From positions 1 to 34,136 of the forward strand of contig QKAW01000027.1 of assembly GCA_003247135.1 (NCBI GenBank): a DNA stretch of 34,136 bases, given 5' to 3'. A model generated the notes under the pieces. It worked only from the letters and a program-made list of their open reading frames with translations, did no database searches and was not told the origin of the DNA. The translations under genes and the position numbers were made by a program. This stretch comes from Spirochaetales bacterium (GTDB taxonomy: Bacteria; Spirochaetota; Spirochaetia; DSM-2461). This document shows positions 1 to 8,260 of the stretch, piece by piece; the first letter of the stretch is position 1; each line of letters opens with the position of its first letter.

Positions 1-106
1 ACCTGAAGATTACAAAATAGACTAAAGGTAATAAAAGAAAAATATACATTGTTATGTTTTTCTTAAATGTCCTTTCCATATCAAGTCGTTTGTGACTTTT
101 CTGCAT
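1..106 (-). CDS. Sugar ABC transporter permease, LplB-like (N-terminus only)
   Basis: Only the first 35 codons lie in the window; the gene runs off the left edge. The ATG at 106 follows a good ribosome binding site (AGGAGTT, 114-120) at 8-base spacing. The peptide begins MQKSHKRLDMERTFKKNITM and then enters a hydrophobic stretch (YIFLLLPLVYFVIFR). This is the usual start of LplB/MalF-type permeases of CUT1 transporters: a short basic tail, then the first membrane helix. It faces away from the fucosidase operon and is preceded by its own promoter-like sequence, so it probably opens a second sugar-uptake operon. Family assignment rests on this short N-terminus and is therefore tentative. Confidence 0.6.
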   Translation of the reverse strand, partial: MQKSHKRLDMERTFKKNITMYIFLLLPLVYFVIFR

Positions 107-143
107 AATTATCAACTCCTATAATAAGTTATATTCAATTATT

Positions 144-185
144 AATATTACTACAGAATCTATGATTGTCAACAATTAATTGACA
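144..185 (-). promoter_or_regulatory. Candidate promoter with operator-like inverted repeat
   Basis: On the minus strand a perfect -35 TTGACA (172-167) is followed 17 bases later by a weak -10 (AATATT, 149-144), about 40 bases ahead of the permease ATG. The -35 is one arm of an inverted repeat, TGTCAA (167-172) and TTGACA (180-185), separated by 7 bases. A regulator bound there would cover the -35. This is inference from sequence only. Confidence 0.4.
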
Positions 186-944
186 CCTAAATACTGTTAA
201 CAATTCACAATTAATAACTAGAAAAATGTTTAATATATTATTTAAGAATAATGAAATAGACTATATAGCTTTTTGGCGAAATTATATAAATATTCTAATA
301 CCTTTTCTCAAATAATCAATTTTTTTAATTAAAATATTATCATTTTTTAATATTTTAAACTCTTACACCAGTTCTTGCTTATTTTAGATATTGCTTTATA
401 TTAATTAGATATATTGAATAAATTTAACTTCTTTTAGTGATCAAAAACAAATAAGCCAATCATAATTTGTATTTAAATGGACTATTAAATGATGATTCAA
501 TTCCAACTAAAAAAATGCTACCTATTATCAAGCTGGTGAAAAATAAAAAATTTCCTCCTTTTCTATCCATAAATCTATTGCATTACCCGGAATCAGCCCG
601 CTAAAAAATTAACAACATATTTTTTGTATTTCTATCATATTAATATTAGCCCTGCATAACAAATAATGATTTTAATGTTAAAGCTGAAAATTTTAGCCGT
701 CAAGTTGCAATATATGTCTTGTGTTGTAATTTCTTCCATTATGATCAAAAAAAATTAAAAACAATTCTTACACGCTTTATATAGCATAAATTGCAACAAA
801 ATATCATTTTTTATAACATATTTTGCTAAAATTGACTGTTTCTAAAATAGACAAAGAAGATATGACTGATTTTGATTCAAAAACATTGAACTTAAAGATT
901 CGATAATTAATTGCTTGTTAAAATTACTTTTAACAGGCAGTAGA
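186..944. other. AT-rich gene-free stretch
   Basis: No convincing gene was found on either strand. The stretch is very AT-rich with many short stops. A minus-strand frame of 36 codons (570-460) encodes a hydrophobic peptide but has no credible ribosome binding site. An 8-base inverted repeat (916-923 and 928-935) sits next to the fucosidase terminator. Part of the stretch presumably serves as upstream region for the permease at 106. Confidence 0.5.
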
Positions 945-990
945 GAATAAAAAATAGCATAAAACTTTGTTATAACATCGTTTTATGCTA
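945..990 (-). terminator. Rho-independent terminator of the fucosidase operon
   Basis: A perfect 11-base inverted repeat (980-990 and 955-965, GTTTTATGCTA/TAGCATAAAAC) with a 14-base loop is followed on the minus strand by six T residues (954-949). It lies 35 bases beyond the fucosidase stop codon, in the position expected for the end of the operon. Confidence 0.8.
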
Positions 991-1025
991 AAAGTAACTA
1001 AGATTAAAATAAGATAAATAATTTT

Positions 1026-3404
1026 TTATTTTACGGTTATTGTATATATTTGATTAGGTTCAGTACCGAACTCTATAACTTTATTATCCATTTTTTGGGT
1101 CGTAATTTCTTTATTATTTAATATAACAACAAGATCAAATTGATATTTAATTCTAAGAACCTCACCACATAGGGATTTAATAATACATTTTACCAGACTA
1201 TTTTTTTTCCACCAAATTGAAACCTCGAAACCTCCGTGGGCAACAAGCCCCTCAATTTGACCAGCTTCCCATTGTTGAGGAAGACAAGGTAAAGGCTCAA
1301 TATAACCCAAATGACTCTGCATTAATAGTGACATTATTCCATTGGCTCCACCAAAGTTACCATCTATCATATAAACTTCTTTTTCACCTTCAAAGTTTTC
1401 ACCTAAAGGAGGATGTATGTCTAATAGATTATTATATGATGATGTTGTAATTAGATCTTGCACATATTTATATGCCATATTTATATCTTTTAATCTAGAA
1501 AAAATATTTATTAACCATGCACAACTCCAGCCAACTTGCCCACCCCCATTATTAACTCTTTTTTGTACAAACTTTCTGCAGGCTTCTAATAATTCTTTAT
1601 TATTGTTTGTATTTATAAAATTTCCTGGGTGAAAACCATAAATTGGAGATAAATGTCTGTGACCAACTTCAACCTCATTAAATGGTAATATCCACTCCTG
1701 TATAGCACCATCTTTCCCGACCTTAATTTTGGGTAACCTTTCTATACTATGTTTAACCTTAAGTAACATTTCAGGATTAACATCTATTATTTCTGATATC
1801 TTTTTATAATTAGTAAAAAGTTCATAGATTAAACTTATGTCCATAGTGGATGAATAACTAACACTGCATATATTATTATATTCATCATAAAAAACATTCT
1901 CAGGAGAAGTGGAAGGACAAGTATGCAAATTACCATCTGGCCCCTCAACTAACCAATCGAGACAAAACTCAACACATCCTTCAATTAATGGATAAGCTAC
2001 AGTTTTAAGATAGTTTAAATCCATTGTATAACTGTAATATTCCATAAGGTGCGCTGCAAGCCATACTCCTCCCATTGGCCAATATGCAAACTTCGGTAAA
2101 CCCGATACTGGATTACTTTGTCTCCATAAACAAACGTTATGATTAACTGCCCAGCCATTACAATTGTATTGTTTTTTTGCAGTTTCTTTACCTCGATCAC
2201 TTAATTCTTTTATTAAGCGGTCAAGAGGTTCATGACACTCCTTAAGGTTCGCTCCACATACTAGCCAATAGTTCATTTGAATATTAATATTTGTTGTATA
2301 ATTACTACTCCAGGGTGGTCTTAATTCATCACTCCAAATCCCCTGAAGATTGGACGGTTCACTACCTGTTCTAGATGATGAGATCATTAAATATCTTGCA
2401 AACTGAAAATATAATGCATAAAAGTTAAGATCTGTTTTTCCATCTTTCAACCGATTCAATCGAATATCAGTAGGCAAATATGAATAATCTTTATCTTCTA
2501 ATACAAAATTAACTCTACCCATTAAATTTCGAAAGTCATCTATATGAGATTCTAAAATCTCATTATAAGATTTCAATCTCAACGTACTAATAATTTTATA
2601 ATTCTCATCATGAATTTCTTCTCTATTATATGATAAAGCTTTCTTGTAACCTTTATATCCATTAGATGCTGTTAAAATTAGAACAATCTTACTTGCATTA
2701 TTTATGGTTAAGTTATTATTAATTATTGAAACAACTCCATCTGTTGAATGAACATCTAGAGATATTTCAAAAATCATACCCATGTTATCTTTATTATAAA
2801 AAATACTTTCTGAACATTCTATATAATTGGGCTCTACGTGACTGGGAGCATTACCAGTTAATACAACCCCATTATTTGATGATGTTGACTCAGATTTTAA
2901 TAAGCTGCTTAAGCTAAACCTCATATTAAGTGCTTTACTGCTTTTTGCTTCAAAATTAATTATAATAGATTTATCAACATATGTAGAAAATAATGTGCTA
3001 TTAAACTCTTCGCCTGCTACAGAAAATGATGATGAAACAATACCATTAGAAATATCTAACTCTCTTTTATAGTTATAAGGTTCATTTATATTTATATACT
3101 CATAATCCAGTATACCCATGGGCATATAGGACTCATTATAGAAGCCTAACATCTCATTTTTAATTAATTCTTCTGCTTTGTTAAACTCATTATTGAAAAT
3201 TAGTTTCCTAGCTTTTGCCAATAAGTTATCAGGCAACTTTTTCTCTGATTTTGTTCCTGTACCAGACCATAAGGTATCTAGATTTAGTGTAATTCTCTCA
3301 TTTGGGACACCTCCGTAAGCCATTCCTCCCAGACTCCCATTTCCAAATGGTAGAGCTTCTGAGAATGATTTTGCTGGGTGTTTATACCATAATTTACTAT
3401 TCAT
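1026..3404 (-). CDS. Glycoside hydrolase family 95 alpha-L-fucosidase
   Basis: The 792-residue protein fits GH95, inverting fucosidases that mainly cleave alpha-1,2-linked L-fucose from glycans; some members act on alpha-L-galactosides. The N-terminal beta domain opens with the family signature around residues 5-50 (WYKHPA, LPFGNGSLGGM, NLDTLWSG). The catalytic (alpha/alpha)6 barrel shows TTNINIQMNYW (370-380; the two Asn residues match the water-activating Asn pair of the Bifidobacterium enzyme AfcA), SPENVF (500-505; Glu502 likely acid) and IDGNFG (680-685, Asp681). There is no signal peptide, so it should act in the cytoplasm on imported oligosaccharide. It is last in the binding protein-permease-permease operon: the preceding gene stops 3 bases upstream and its end carries the AAAAGG ribosome binding site. 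Length is normal. The family call is firm; the exact linkage is not. Confidence 0.93.
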   Translation of the reverse strand: MNSKLWYKHPAKSFSEALPFGNGSLGGMAYGGVPNERITLNLDTLWSGTGTKSEKKLPDNLLAKARKLIFNNEFNKAEELIKNEMLGFYNESYMPMGILDYEYININEPYNYKRELDISNGIVSSSFSVAGEEFNSTLFSTYVDKSIIINFEAKSSKALNMRFSLSSLLKSESTSSNNGVVLTGNAPSHVEPNYIECSESIFYNKDNMGMIFEISLDVHSTDGVVSIINNNLTINNASKIVLILTASNGYKGYKKALSYNREEIHDENYKIISTLRLKSYNEILESHIDDFRNLMGRVNFVLEDKDYSYLPTDIRLNRLKDGKTDLNFYALYFQFARYLMISSSRTGSEPSNLQGIWSDELRPPWSSNYTTNINIQMNYWLVCGANLKECHEPLDRLIKELSDRGKETAKKQYNCNGWAVNHNVCLWRQSNPVSGLPKFAYWPMGGVWLAAHLMEYYSYTMDLNYLKTVAYPLIEGCVEFCLDWLVEGPDGNLHTCPSTSPENVFYDEYNNICSVSYSSTMDISLIYELFTNYKKISEIIDVNPEMLLKVKHSIERLPKIKVGKDGAIQEWILPFNEVEVGHRHLSPIYGFHPGNFINTNNNKELLEACRKFVQKRVNNGGGQVGWSCAWLINIFSRLKDINMAYKYVQDLITTSSYNNLLDIHPPLGENFEGEKEVYMIDGNFGGANGIMSLLMQSHLGYIEPLPCLPQQWEAGQIEGLVAHGGFEVSIWWKKNSLVKCIIKSLCGEVLRIKYQFDLVVILNNKEITTQKMDNKVIEFGTEPNQIYTITVK

Positions 3405-3407
3405 ATA

Positions 3408-4256
3408 TTAACCTTTTACTGCTCCTGAAACTACGCCGTTTATTATATATTTCTGAGCTTTTACAAATATTAAAATCGATGGAATAGCTATTAAAACTAG
3501 AGAAGCATTATAGCGACCTAAATTTTGTGGTGACATTCCATAAGCACCCTTAAAACTATTAACTGCAACTGTTGTAGTATATAATGTGTCTTTAGTAAGA
3601 AACATTAAAGGAAACAAAAAATCCTGAAGGGACCACATAAACTGCAGAACTGTTAAGTTAATTAGTGCTGGTTTAGCAAGAGGTAAATATAAATAGAAAA
3701 AGCTTTGATATATTGATGCACCATCTATACTTCCAGACTCCATTAACTCTTCCGGCATGCTATCAAAATAATTCTTCATCATCAATAAACCAAAAGGTAT
3801 TGTTATCGTAGCCTCACACAAAATAATCGCAAGGGGAGTATTATAAAGTTGCATGGTTTTTAATATGAAAAAGAAAGGTACTATTAAAACAGGACCAGAT
3901 ACAGCAAGACACATAATTGATGTATTATATATTATTTTTTTACCTTTAAATATTATTTTTGAAAAAGAAAATCCTGCTAAAACACAAATTGTAGATACTA
4001 ATAAACTACTTCCTATAGCATTTACTCCTGAATTTAAAAAATATCTATAAAAAGGAACATTGTTGATTCTATTTTTTAATACATAGCTATAATTCAATAT
4101 TCCATTTACTTTGAAGGAGTTTTTTATTAGTGAATAAATAGGTATAGACCATATTATTAACATTATTAAAAAAAATAAAGTTATTAATATTTGCTCTTTG
4201 AAATTGGTTTTCATAAGACCACTGTCTTTTGTATACGCTACACTAAACTTTTTCAT
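3408..4256 (-). CDS. Sugar ABC transporter permease, MalG/UgpE-like
   Basis: The 282-residue integral membrane protein is the second permease subunit of a CUT1 importer. About six membrane helices are visible, the first at residues 24-45. The cytoplasmic EAA loop that contacts the ATPase appears as ELMESGSIDGASIYQSFFYL, followed by the typical LPLAKPAL. It overlaps the upstream permease by 4 bases (ATGA), indicating translational coupling, and ends 3 bases before the fucosidase. No ATP-binding subunit is encoded in the window, so the transporter must use a shared ATPase encoded elsewhere, as is common for CUT1 systems. The substrate is inferred from the linked GH95 to be a fucosylated oligosaccharide. 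Confidence 0.92.
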   Translation of the reverse strand: MKKFSVAYTKDSGLMKTNFKEQILITLFFLIMLIIWSIPIYSLIKNSFKVNGILNYSYVLKNRINNVPFYRYFLNSGVNAIGSSLLVSTICVLAGFSFSKIIFKGKKIIYNTSIMCLAVSGPVLIVPFFFILKTMQLYNTPLAIILCEATITIPFGLLMMKNYFDSMPEELMESGSIDGASIYQSFFYLYLPLAKPALINLTVLQFMWSLQDFLFPLMFLTKDTLYTTTVAVNSFKGAYGMSPQNLGRYNASLVLIAIPSILIFVKAQKYIINGVVSGAVKG

Positions 4257-5173
4257 AAAATTCCTCCTTTTAACTTCTTATTTGAGGAAGTTAGTTTCAT
4301 CTGAATAAATCCTATCGAAAATGATATAAATAAAATAATTACCGATGTAGCACAAACTTTTCCTAGATTTGATCCAGGAGCCCGAGTTGCTCTATAAATA
4401 TATGTTCCAATAATTTCAGTTGCACCTCCTGGACCTCCTCCTGTCATTAAAAAAACTCTGTCCATCTCTCTAAAACCACCTAGTAGCATTGATAAAACTA
4501 TTGTTTTATGAGTATTTTTTAACATTGGATATAAAATCAAAGTCAAAATATGTCTTAATTTAGCTCCATCAATTGTTGCAGCTTCTAAAAGACTGGAATT
4601 TATAGTGGATAAATCCGCAGTGTAATACATTATAGGGATACCAATCAAAAATATTGATACAGACATTACAGATAAAATTGCATATTGAGGGTCAGCTATC
4701 CATCTTTGTGCCATGAAATCCAGATTCATTGATCTTAAAATTTGATTTATTATCCCATCTTTATACTGAAACATAGAGTTGAAAACAGCAGCCATAATTG
4801 CAATAGGTAGCATTGACGGAACAAAGAATATAGCATGAAAAAACTTCTTTGCTATAACTTTTAATTTAAGAAACACTGCCACAAGATAACCAATTGTTAA
4901 ACCAAAAAAAATGTTAGATGCTGATAATAAAAATGTATTAAAGAGTGATTTGTAAAAAAGTGAATCAGTTAATACATTCGTATAATTTTTAAATCCGACG
5001 AACTCCGGACTTTTGAAGGATATTGTAACATTGTTAAAACTATTCTTTAGTAAGAAATAAAAACTATAACCTAAAAAAATAGAAAAAATTATTAACAATG
5101 GGAGAATGAAAAAATAACCTGCACGATTATTTTTCTTTTGTATTGATAATAGGTTGCCATCTAGTTTCCCCAT
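4253..5173 (-). CDS. Sugar ABC transporter permease, MalF/UgpA-like
   Basis: The 306-residue protein has a cytoplasmic N-terminus, a first membrane helix at about residues 19-42 and five further helices. The EAA loop reads LLEAATIDGAKLRHILTLIL followed by YPML, diagnostic of a CUT1 permease. The GGGPGGATE stretch near the C-terminus is also typical. A ribosome binding site (AGGGG, 5179-5183) precedes the ATG. It is the first permease after the binding-protein gene, separated from it by a hairpin (5205-5230) that probably lowers permease expression relative to the binding protein. It partners the permease with which it overlaps by 4 bases. Confidence 0.92.
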   Translation of the reverse strand: MGKLDGNLLSIQKKNNRAGYFFILPLLIIFSIFLGYSFYFLLKNSFNNVTISFKSPEFVGFKNYTNVLTDSLFYKSLFNTFLLSASNIFFGLTIGYLVAVFLKLKVIAKKFFHAIFFVPSMLPIAIMAAVFNSMFQYKDGIINQILRSMNLDFMAQRWIADPQYAILSVMSVSIFLIGIPIMYYTADLSTINSSLLEAATIDGAKLRHILTLILYPMLKNTHKTIVLSMLLGGFREMDRVFLMTGGGPGGATEIIGTYIYRATRAPGSNLGKVCATSVIILFISFSIGFIQMKLTSSNKKLKGGIL

Positions 5174-5204
5174 TTTAACCCCTAGTTTATATATTATAAA
5201 TAAC

Positions 5205-5230
5205 CCTCTACTTCCATTGGAGAGTAGAGG
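5205..5230 (-). terminator. Intercistronic hairpin (attenuator or mRNA stabiliser)
   Basis: An 8-base perfect inverted repeat (CCTCTACT, 5205-5212; AGTAGAGG, 5223-5230) lies between the binding-protein stop and the permease start. No T tract follows on the minus strand, so it is more likely a partial terminator or a 3'-end stabiliser that raises binding protein over permease, a common layout in ABC operons. Confidence 0.5.
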
Positions 5231-5244
5231 ATTGTATCATTAAG

Positions 5245-6570
5245 TTAGTAGTTTCCTGATGTCCACTCTTTCTGCATTTTTACAACTACTTCTTCAGCAG
5301 TTTTAGTTCCTAGAATAACTTCTTGTACCGCAGGTCCTTGAACCGCAGACCCAAATGAAGATTCATTTTTTCTGTCAGCAGTAGCGTTATTCATTAAATA
5401 TATTAGTGTATCCCAACCTTTTCTTGCGGAGTCACTTGTAAGTAAGCTTTGATCCATATCAAATGACTCCATACCTGGTGTTCCTACAAACTGTTTTGAT
5501 AGGATAGAAACGCCATCTCCAGTAGAACAGAAAGCTACAAACTTAGCTGCAGCATCTTGCTTTTTAGAACTATTTACAATTCCAAGCCCGCAATCCATAT
5601 AAGATCGAATTGTTGGAACACCACCATCTTGTACAACTGGTAATGCCATTGCACCAACGTCTTCTAGCTTAATACCATTTTTACTTCTTAATTTAGATGA
5701 TAAGAATGGTGCTTCCCATGACCCCATATAATAAACAAGAGCATTACCATTTGCAAAAGTCTCAGAGGCATCACCATACCCTAAATCCATAATATCTTTA
5801 GAAAAAATACCTCTGTCAAAAAACTCTTTCAAACCATTTAATGCATCAATATATTCCTGACTATCTAATGATGCATTTTCATATATCCACTTATTATAAT
5901 AATCTCCTTGTTGACCAAGAATAGTTAACATCATCTCATCATCAACCCATGCATCAAGACCGGCAAAAACTCCAGCTAGTTTATCTGGATATTTTGCATA
6001 TAGAGCATTAGCAACATCTTCATATTCATCAATTGTTTTTGGAACTTCTTTACCTAACTCTTTTAGTAAAGCTGCATTATAAAATCCAATCATTGATCCA
6101 CTATTTAAAATGGTAATAAACTTTAATTTATTACCGGTTAAAGTTTTACCTTTTTCAAGAATTTTCTTAGAATATCCATCGGCCCAGTTACTTCCTACAG
6201 CTTTCGGCATTATCTGATTAAGGTCTGTAAGGTAATCCTGGATCCCAGTTGCGAACTCTGATGGTTGAACTCCTACGATATCTATATCCTCTCCAGTACT
6301 TAATGCTAGAGGAATTTTTTGTTGAAAAGTAGAACTCTCCATTACATTCATTTTTATTTTGATCCCAGGGTTTGCTGATTCAAAAGCAGTAATTGTCTCT
6401 TCCATTTGTTCTTGATTCGGAAACCATGTCCAATAGTTTAGCTCTACAACTTCACTAGCCATTTCTTTTGAATTTTCTGTCTTTTTTTCTTTGTTGGAGT
6501 TTGAATAAACTGTAAAACTAGTCGATAAAAAAACAACTACCAACAGAACATTTAAAATCTTTTTGTTCAT
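5245..6570 (-). CDS. Extracellular sugar-binding protein of ABC transporter
   Basis: The protein (441 residues from the chosen start) is a family 1 extracellular solute-binding protein. It begins MNKKILNVLLVVVFLSTSFT, a signal peptide ending near VYSNSN, then a mature region starting with YWTWFPNQEQMEETITAFE, the usual first strand and helix of this fold. I chose the ATG at 6570 rather than an in-frame start 25 codons upstream because GGAAGGAAA sits directly before it and the signal peptide starts there. No lipobox Cys is present, unlike the second binding protein in this window. That is more typical of an organism with a periplasm, and is one hint of a spirochaete. It heads the operon with two permeases and the fucosidase, so it should select fucosylated oligosaccharides. 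Confidence 0.93.
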   Translation of the reverse strand: MNKKILNVLLVVVFLSTSFTVYSNSNKEKKTENSKEMASEVVELNYWTWFPNQEQMEETITAFESANPGIKIKMNVMESSTFQQKIPLALSTGEDIDIVGVQPSEFATGIQDYLTDLNQIMPKAVGSNWADGYSKKILEKGKTLTGNKLKFITILNSGSMIGFYNAALLKELGKEVPKTIDEYEDVANALYAKYPDKLAGVFAGLDAWVDDEMMLTILGQQGDYYNKWIYENASLDSQEYIDALNGLKEFFDRGIFSKDIMDLGYGDASETFANGNALVYYMGSWEAPFLSSKLRSKNGIKLEDVGAMALPVVQDGGVPTIRSYMDCGLGIVNSSKKQDAAAKFVAFCSTGDGVSILSKQFVGTPGMESFDMDQSLLTSDSARKGWDTLIYLMNNATADRKNESSFGSAVQGPAVQEVILGTKTAEEVVVKMQKEWTSGNY

Positions 6571-6671
6571 TTTCCTTCCTTTCACTTTAATCTTAATGAA
6601 TATTAAACCTGAGGAAAAAAACTGCAAATGGATTAAATATGTCACATTGTGTATATGTTTTTTACTTTTTT

Positions 6672-6705
6672 ATTATATTATAAATTTATATTGCATAAAG
6701 GTAAA
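6672..6705 (-). promoter_or_regulatory. Promoter of the transport-fucosidase operon
   Basis: On the minus strand, TTTACC (6705-6700) is followed after 17 bases by TATAAT (6682-6677), directly adjoining a second TATAAT (6677-6672). The leader to the binding-protein ATG is then about 95 bases. The AraC-type regulator gene ends just upstream, so this is the obvious target for that regulator. Confidence 0.55.
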
Positions 6706-6727
6706 AAAAATACACCTTAATTAAATT

Positions 6728-8260
6728 TTATATGCACTTATTTTTATATTCAGTTGGTGTATAACCTACTGTAGTTTTAAATATACGACAAAAATAGTGA
6801 CTTTCCTCATATCCGACCATTTGTGATATAGAATTAATTGTCATTTCGGGATGATTTATTAAAAGAAGTTTAGCCTTATCAATTCTTAATTTTATTATAT
6901 ATTTTAAAGGGGTTTGTTCTTCATATTTTTTGAATATTTTTGTTAAATAAGCTGGGGTAAAATTCATCTTATCCGCTAAATTAGTAAGACTGATATCATC
7001 TGTAAAATTTAATTCTATATATTGTTTTATTTGTTTAACAATCTCTTTTGACTGGTTACCATCTCTATTTTTTATCTCTATTTCAAATATATTTTCCCAA
7101 ACATTTGCATAAAAATCTATAAGATTTGTTGATAATGAAGATAATTCATCAATATTTCGCATTAATATTGCAACACTCCTATCGTTGCGATTCAAATTAC
7201 TTTTTTTAATTTTTATTAACAGCTCTAAAAAACTTTTTTCAATAGTTCTTTGGGGTATATCATTTTCAATCCATTTCTTGAATTTATGTTCAAAATATCT
7301 CTTAATGATATTTATATCGCTTAATTGCAAAATCCCCTGGAGTTCTTTATCATCCAGTGTAATTGGGTTAATATGATCTTTATCTGTTACTCTTAATATC
7401 TTTGAAGTACAAAGAACTAATTTATCATCCATTAAAATTCTTAGTTCTTTAGAACATCTGTCTATTGATTCATAATTAACACAGTTTTCAGAAATAGCTA
7501 TTGTAAGCGAAAATGAGTCTATATAAGTTTTCAATATACTTAATAAATTCGATGCGTATTTTGACATAGGTGCACTAATCCTATCTGTTGCAACTACAAG
7601 AAACTTTTGATTAGAAATATTTTCATCAAATAACCACCAATCATAACCATGGCCAATGCATTGTTTTATTACATCTGACCAGGAAATCCTATCCCATATA
7701 TTTGCAAATAGTTTACCATTCTGTATAGATAGAAGAGGAGATGTAAGATTCCCTATATTAAACATAAAAACCATGTAATTGTTTTTTTCTGAAATATATG
7801 GAAGATTTTCTGTTGAGACTTCCAGATTTATTTTAGATGTTAACACTTTTTTTACTTCAATATTTAATTTATTTATAATCGACTTCTTTAGTTTAGCCAA
7901 TAATTCTATCATATCTTGTGGGTTTAATGGTTTTAGTAAGTATGAAACTACAGATAAGTCAATAGATTGCTTTAAATATTCAAAATCACTGTATCCACTT
8001 ATTATAACCACTGGTAATTCTTCAAAATTAAGTCTTAAATTCTTTATTAATTCAATACCATCCATTTTAGGCATTCTAATATCAGTAAAAACCACATCAG
8101 GTCGCAGGGTATAAACCTTTTCTAAGGCTTCTTTTCCATTAATAGCTGTTGCTATTACCTGAAATGCATTATCTAATTCTTCAATTTTTTTTACAGTATT
8201 TTTTAAAATTAATGGCTCATCTTCAACAACTAAAACTCTAATTATTGGTATTTTTTTCAT
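6728..8260 (-). CDS. AraC-family response regulator (YesN-like)
   Basis: The 510-residue regulator has a receiver domain at residues 1-125 with acidic pocket Glu13/Asp14 (VVEDEP) and phospho-acceptor Asp60 (VVFTDIRMPKMDG). A long middle region of unclear fold follows, then a C-terminal AraC double helix-turn-helix (about 405-510; LADKMNFTPAYLTKIFKKY and SQMVGYEESHYFCRIFK). I chose the ATG at 8260, preceded by GAGGG, over an in-frame start 20 codons upstream, because the receiver domain begins right there. It overlaps the sensor-kinase gene by 23 bases, so the two are co-translated. It probably activates the adjacent sugar-uptake and fucosidase operon when the ligand is present. Confidence 0.93.
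   Translation of the reverse strand: MKKIPIIRVLVVEDEPLILKNTVKKIEELDNAFQVIATAINGKEALEKVYTLRPDVVFTDIRMPKMDGIELIKNLRLNFEELPVVIISGYSDFEYLKQSIDLSVVSYLLKPLNPQDMIELLAKLKKSIINKLNIEVKKVLTSKINLEVSTENLPYISEKNNYMVFMFNIGNLTSPLLSIQNGKLFANIWDRISWSDVIKQCIGHGYDWWLFDENISNQKFLVVATDRISAPMSKYASNLLSILKTYIDSFSLTIAISENCVNYESIDRCSKELRILMDDKLVLCTSKILRVTDKDHINPITLDDKELQGILQLSDINIIKRYFEHKFKKWIENDIPQRTIEKSFLELLIKIKKSNLNRNDRSVAILMRNIDELSSLSTNLIDFYANVWENIFEIEIKNRDGNQSKEIVKQIKQYIELNFTDDISLTNLADKMNFTPAYLTKIFKKYEEQTPLKYIIKLRIDKAKLLLINHPEMTINSISQMVGYEESHYFCRIFKTTVGYTPTEYKNKCI

Noticed and set aside
460..570. A 36-codon minus-strand frame encoding a hydrophobic peptide in the gene-free stretch.
   Set aside because: No ribosome binding site at a usable distance, and the AT-rich context makes hydrophobic chance peptides common.
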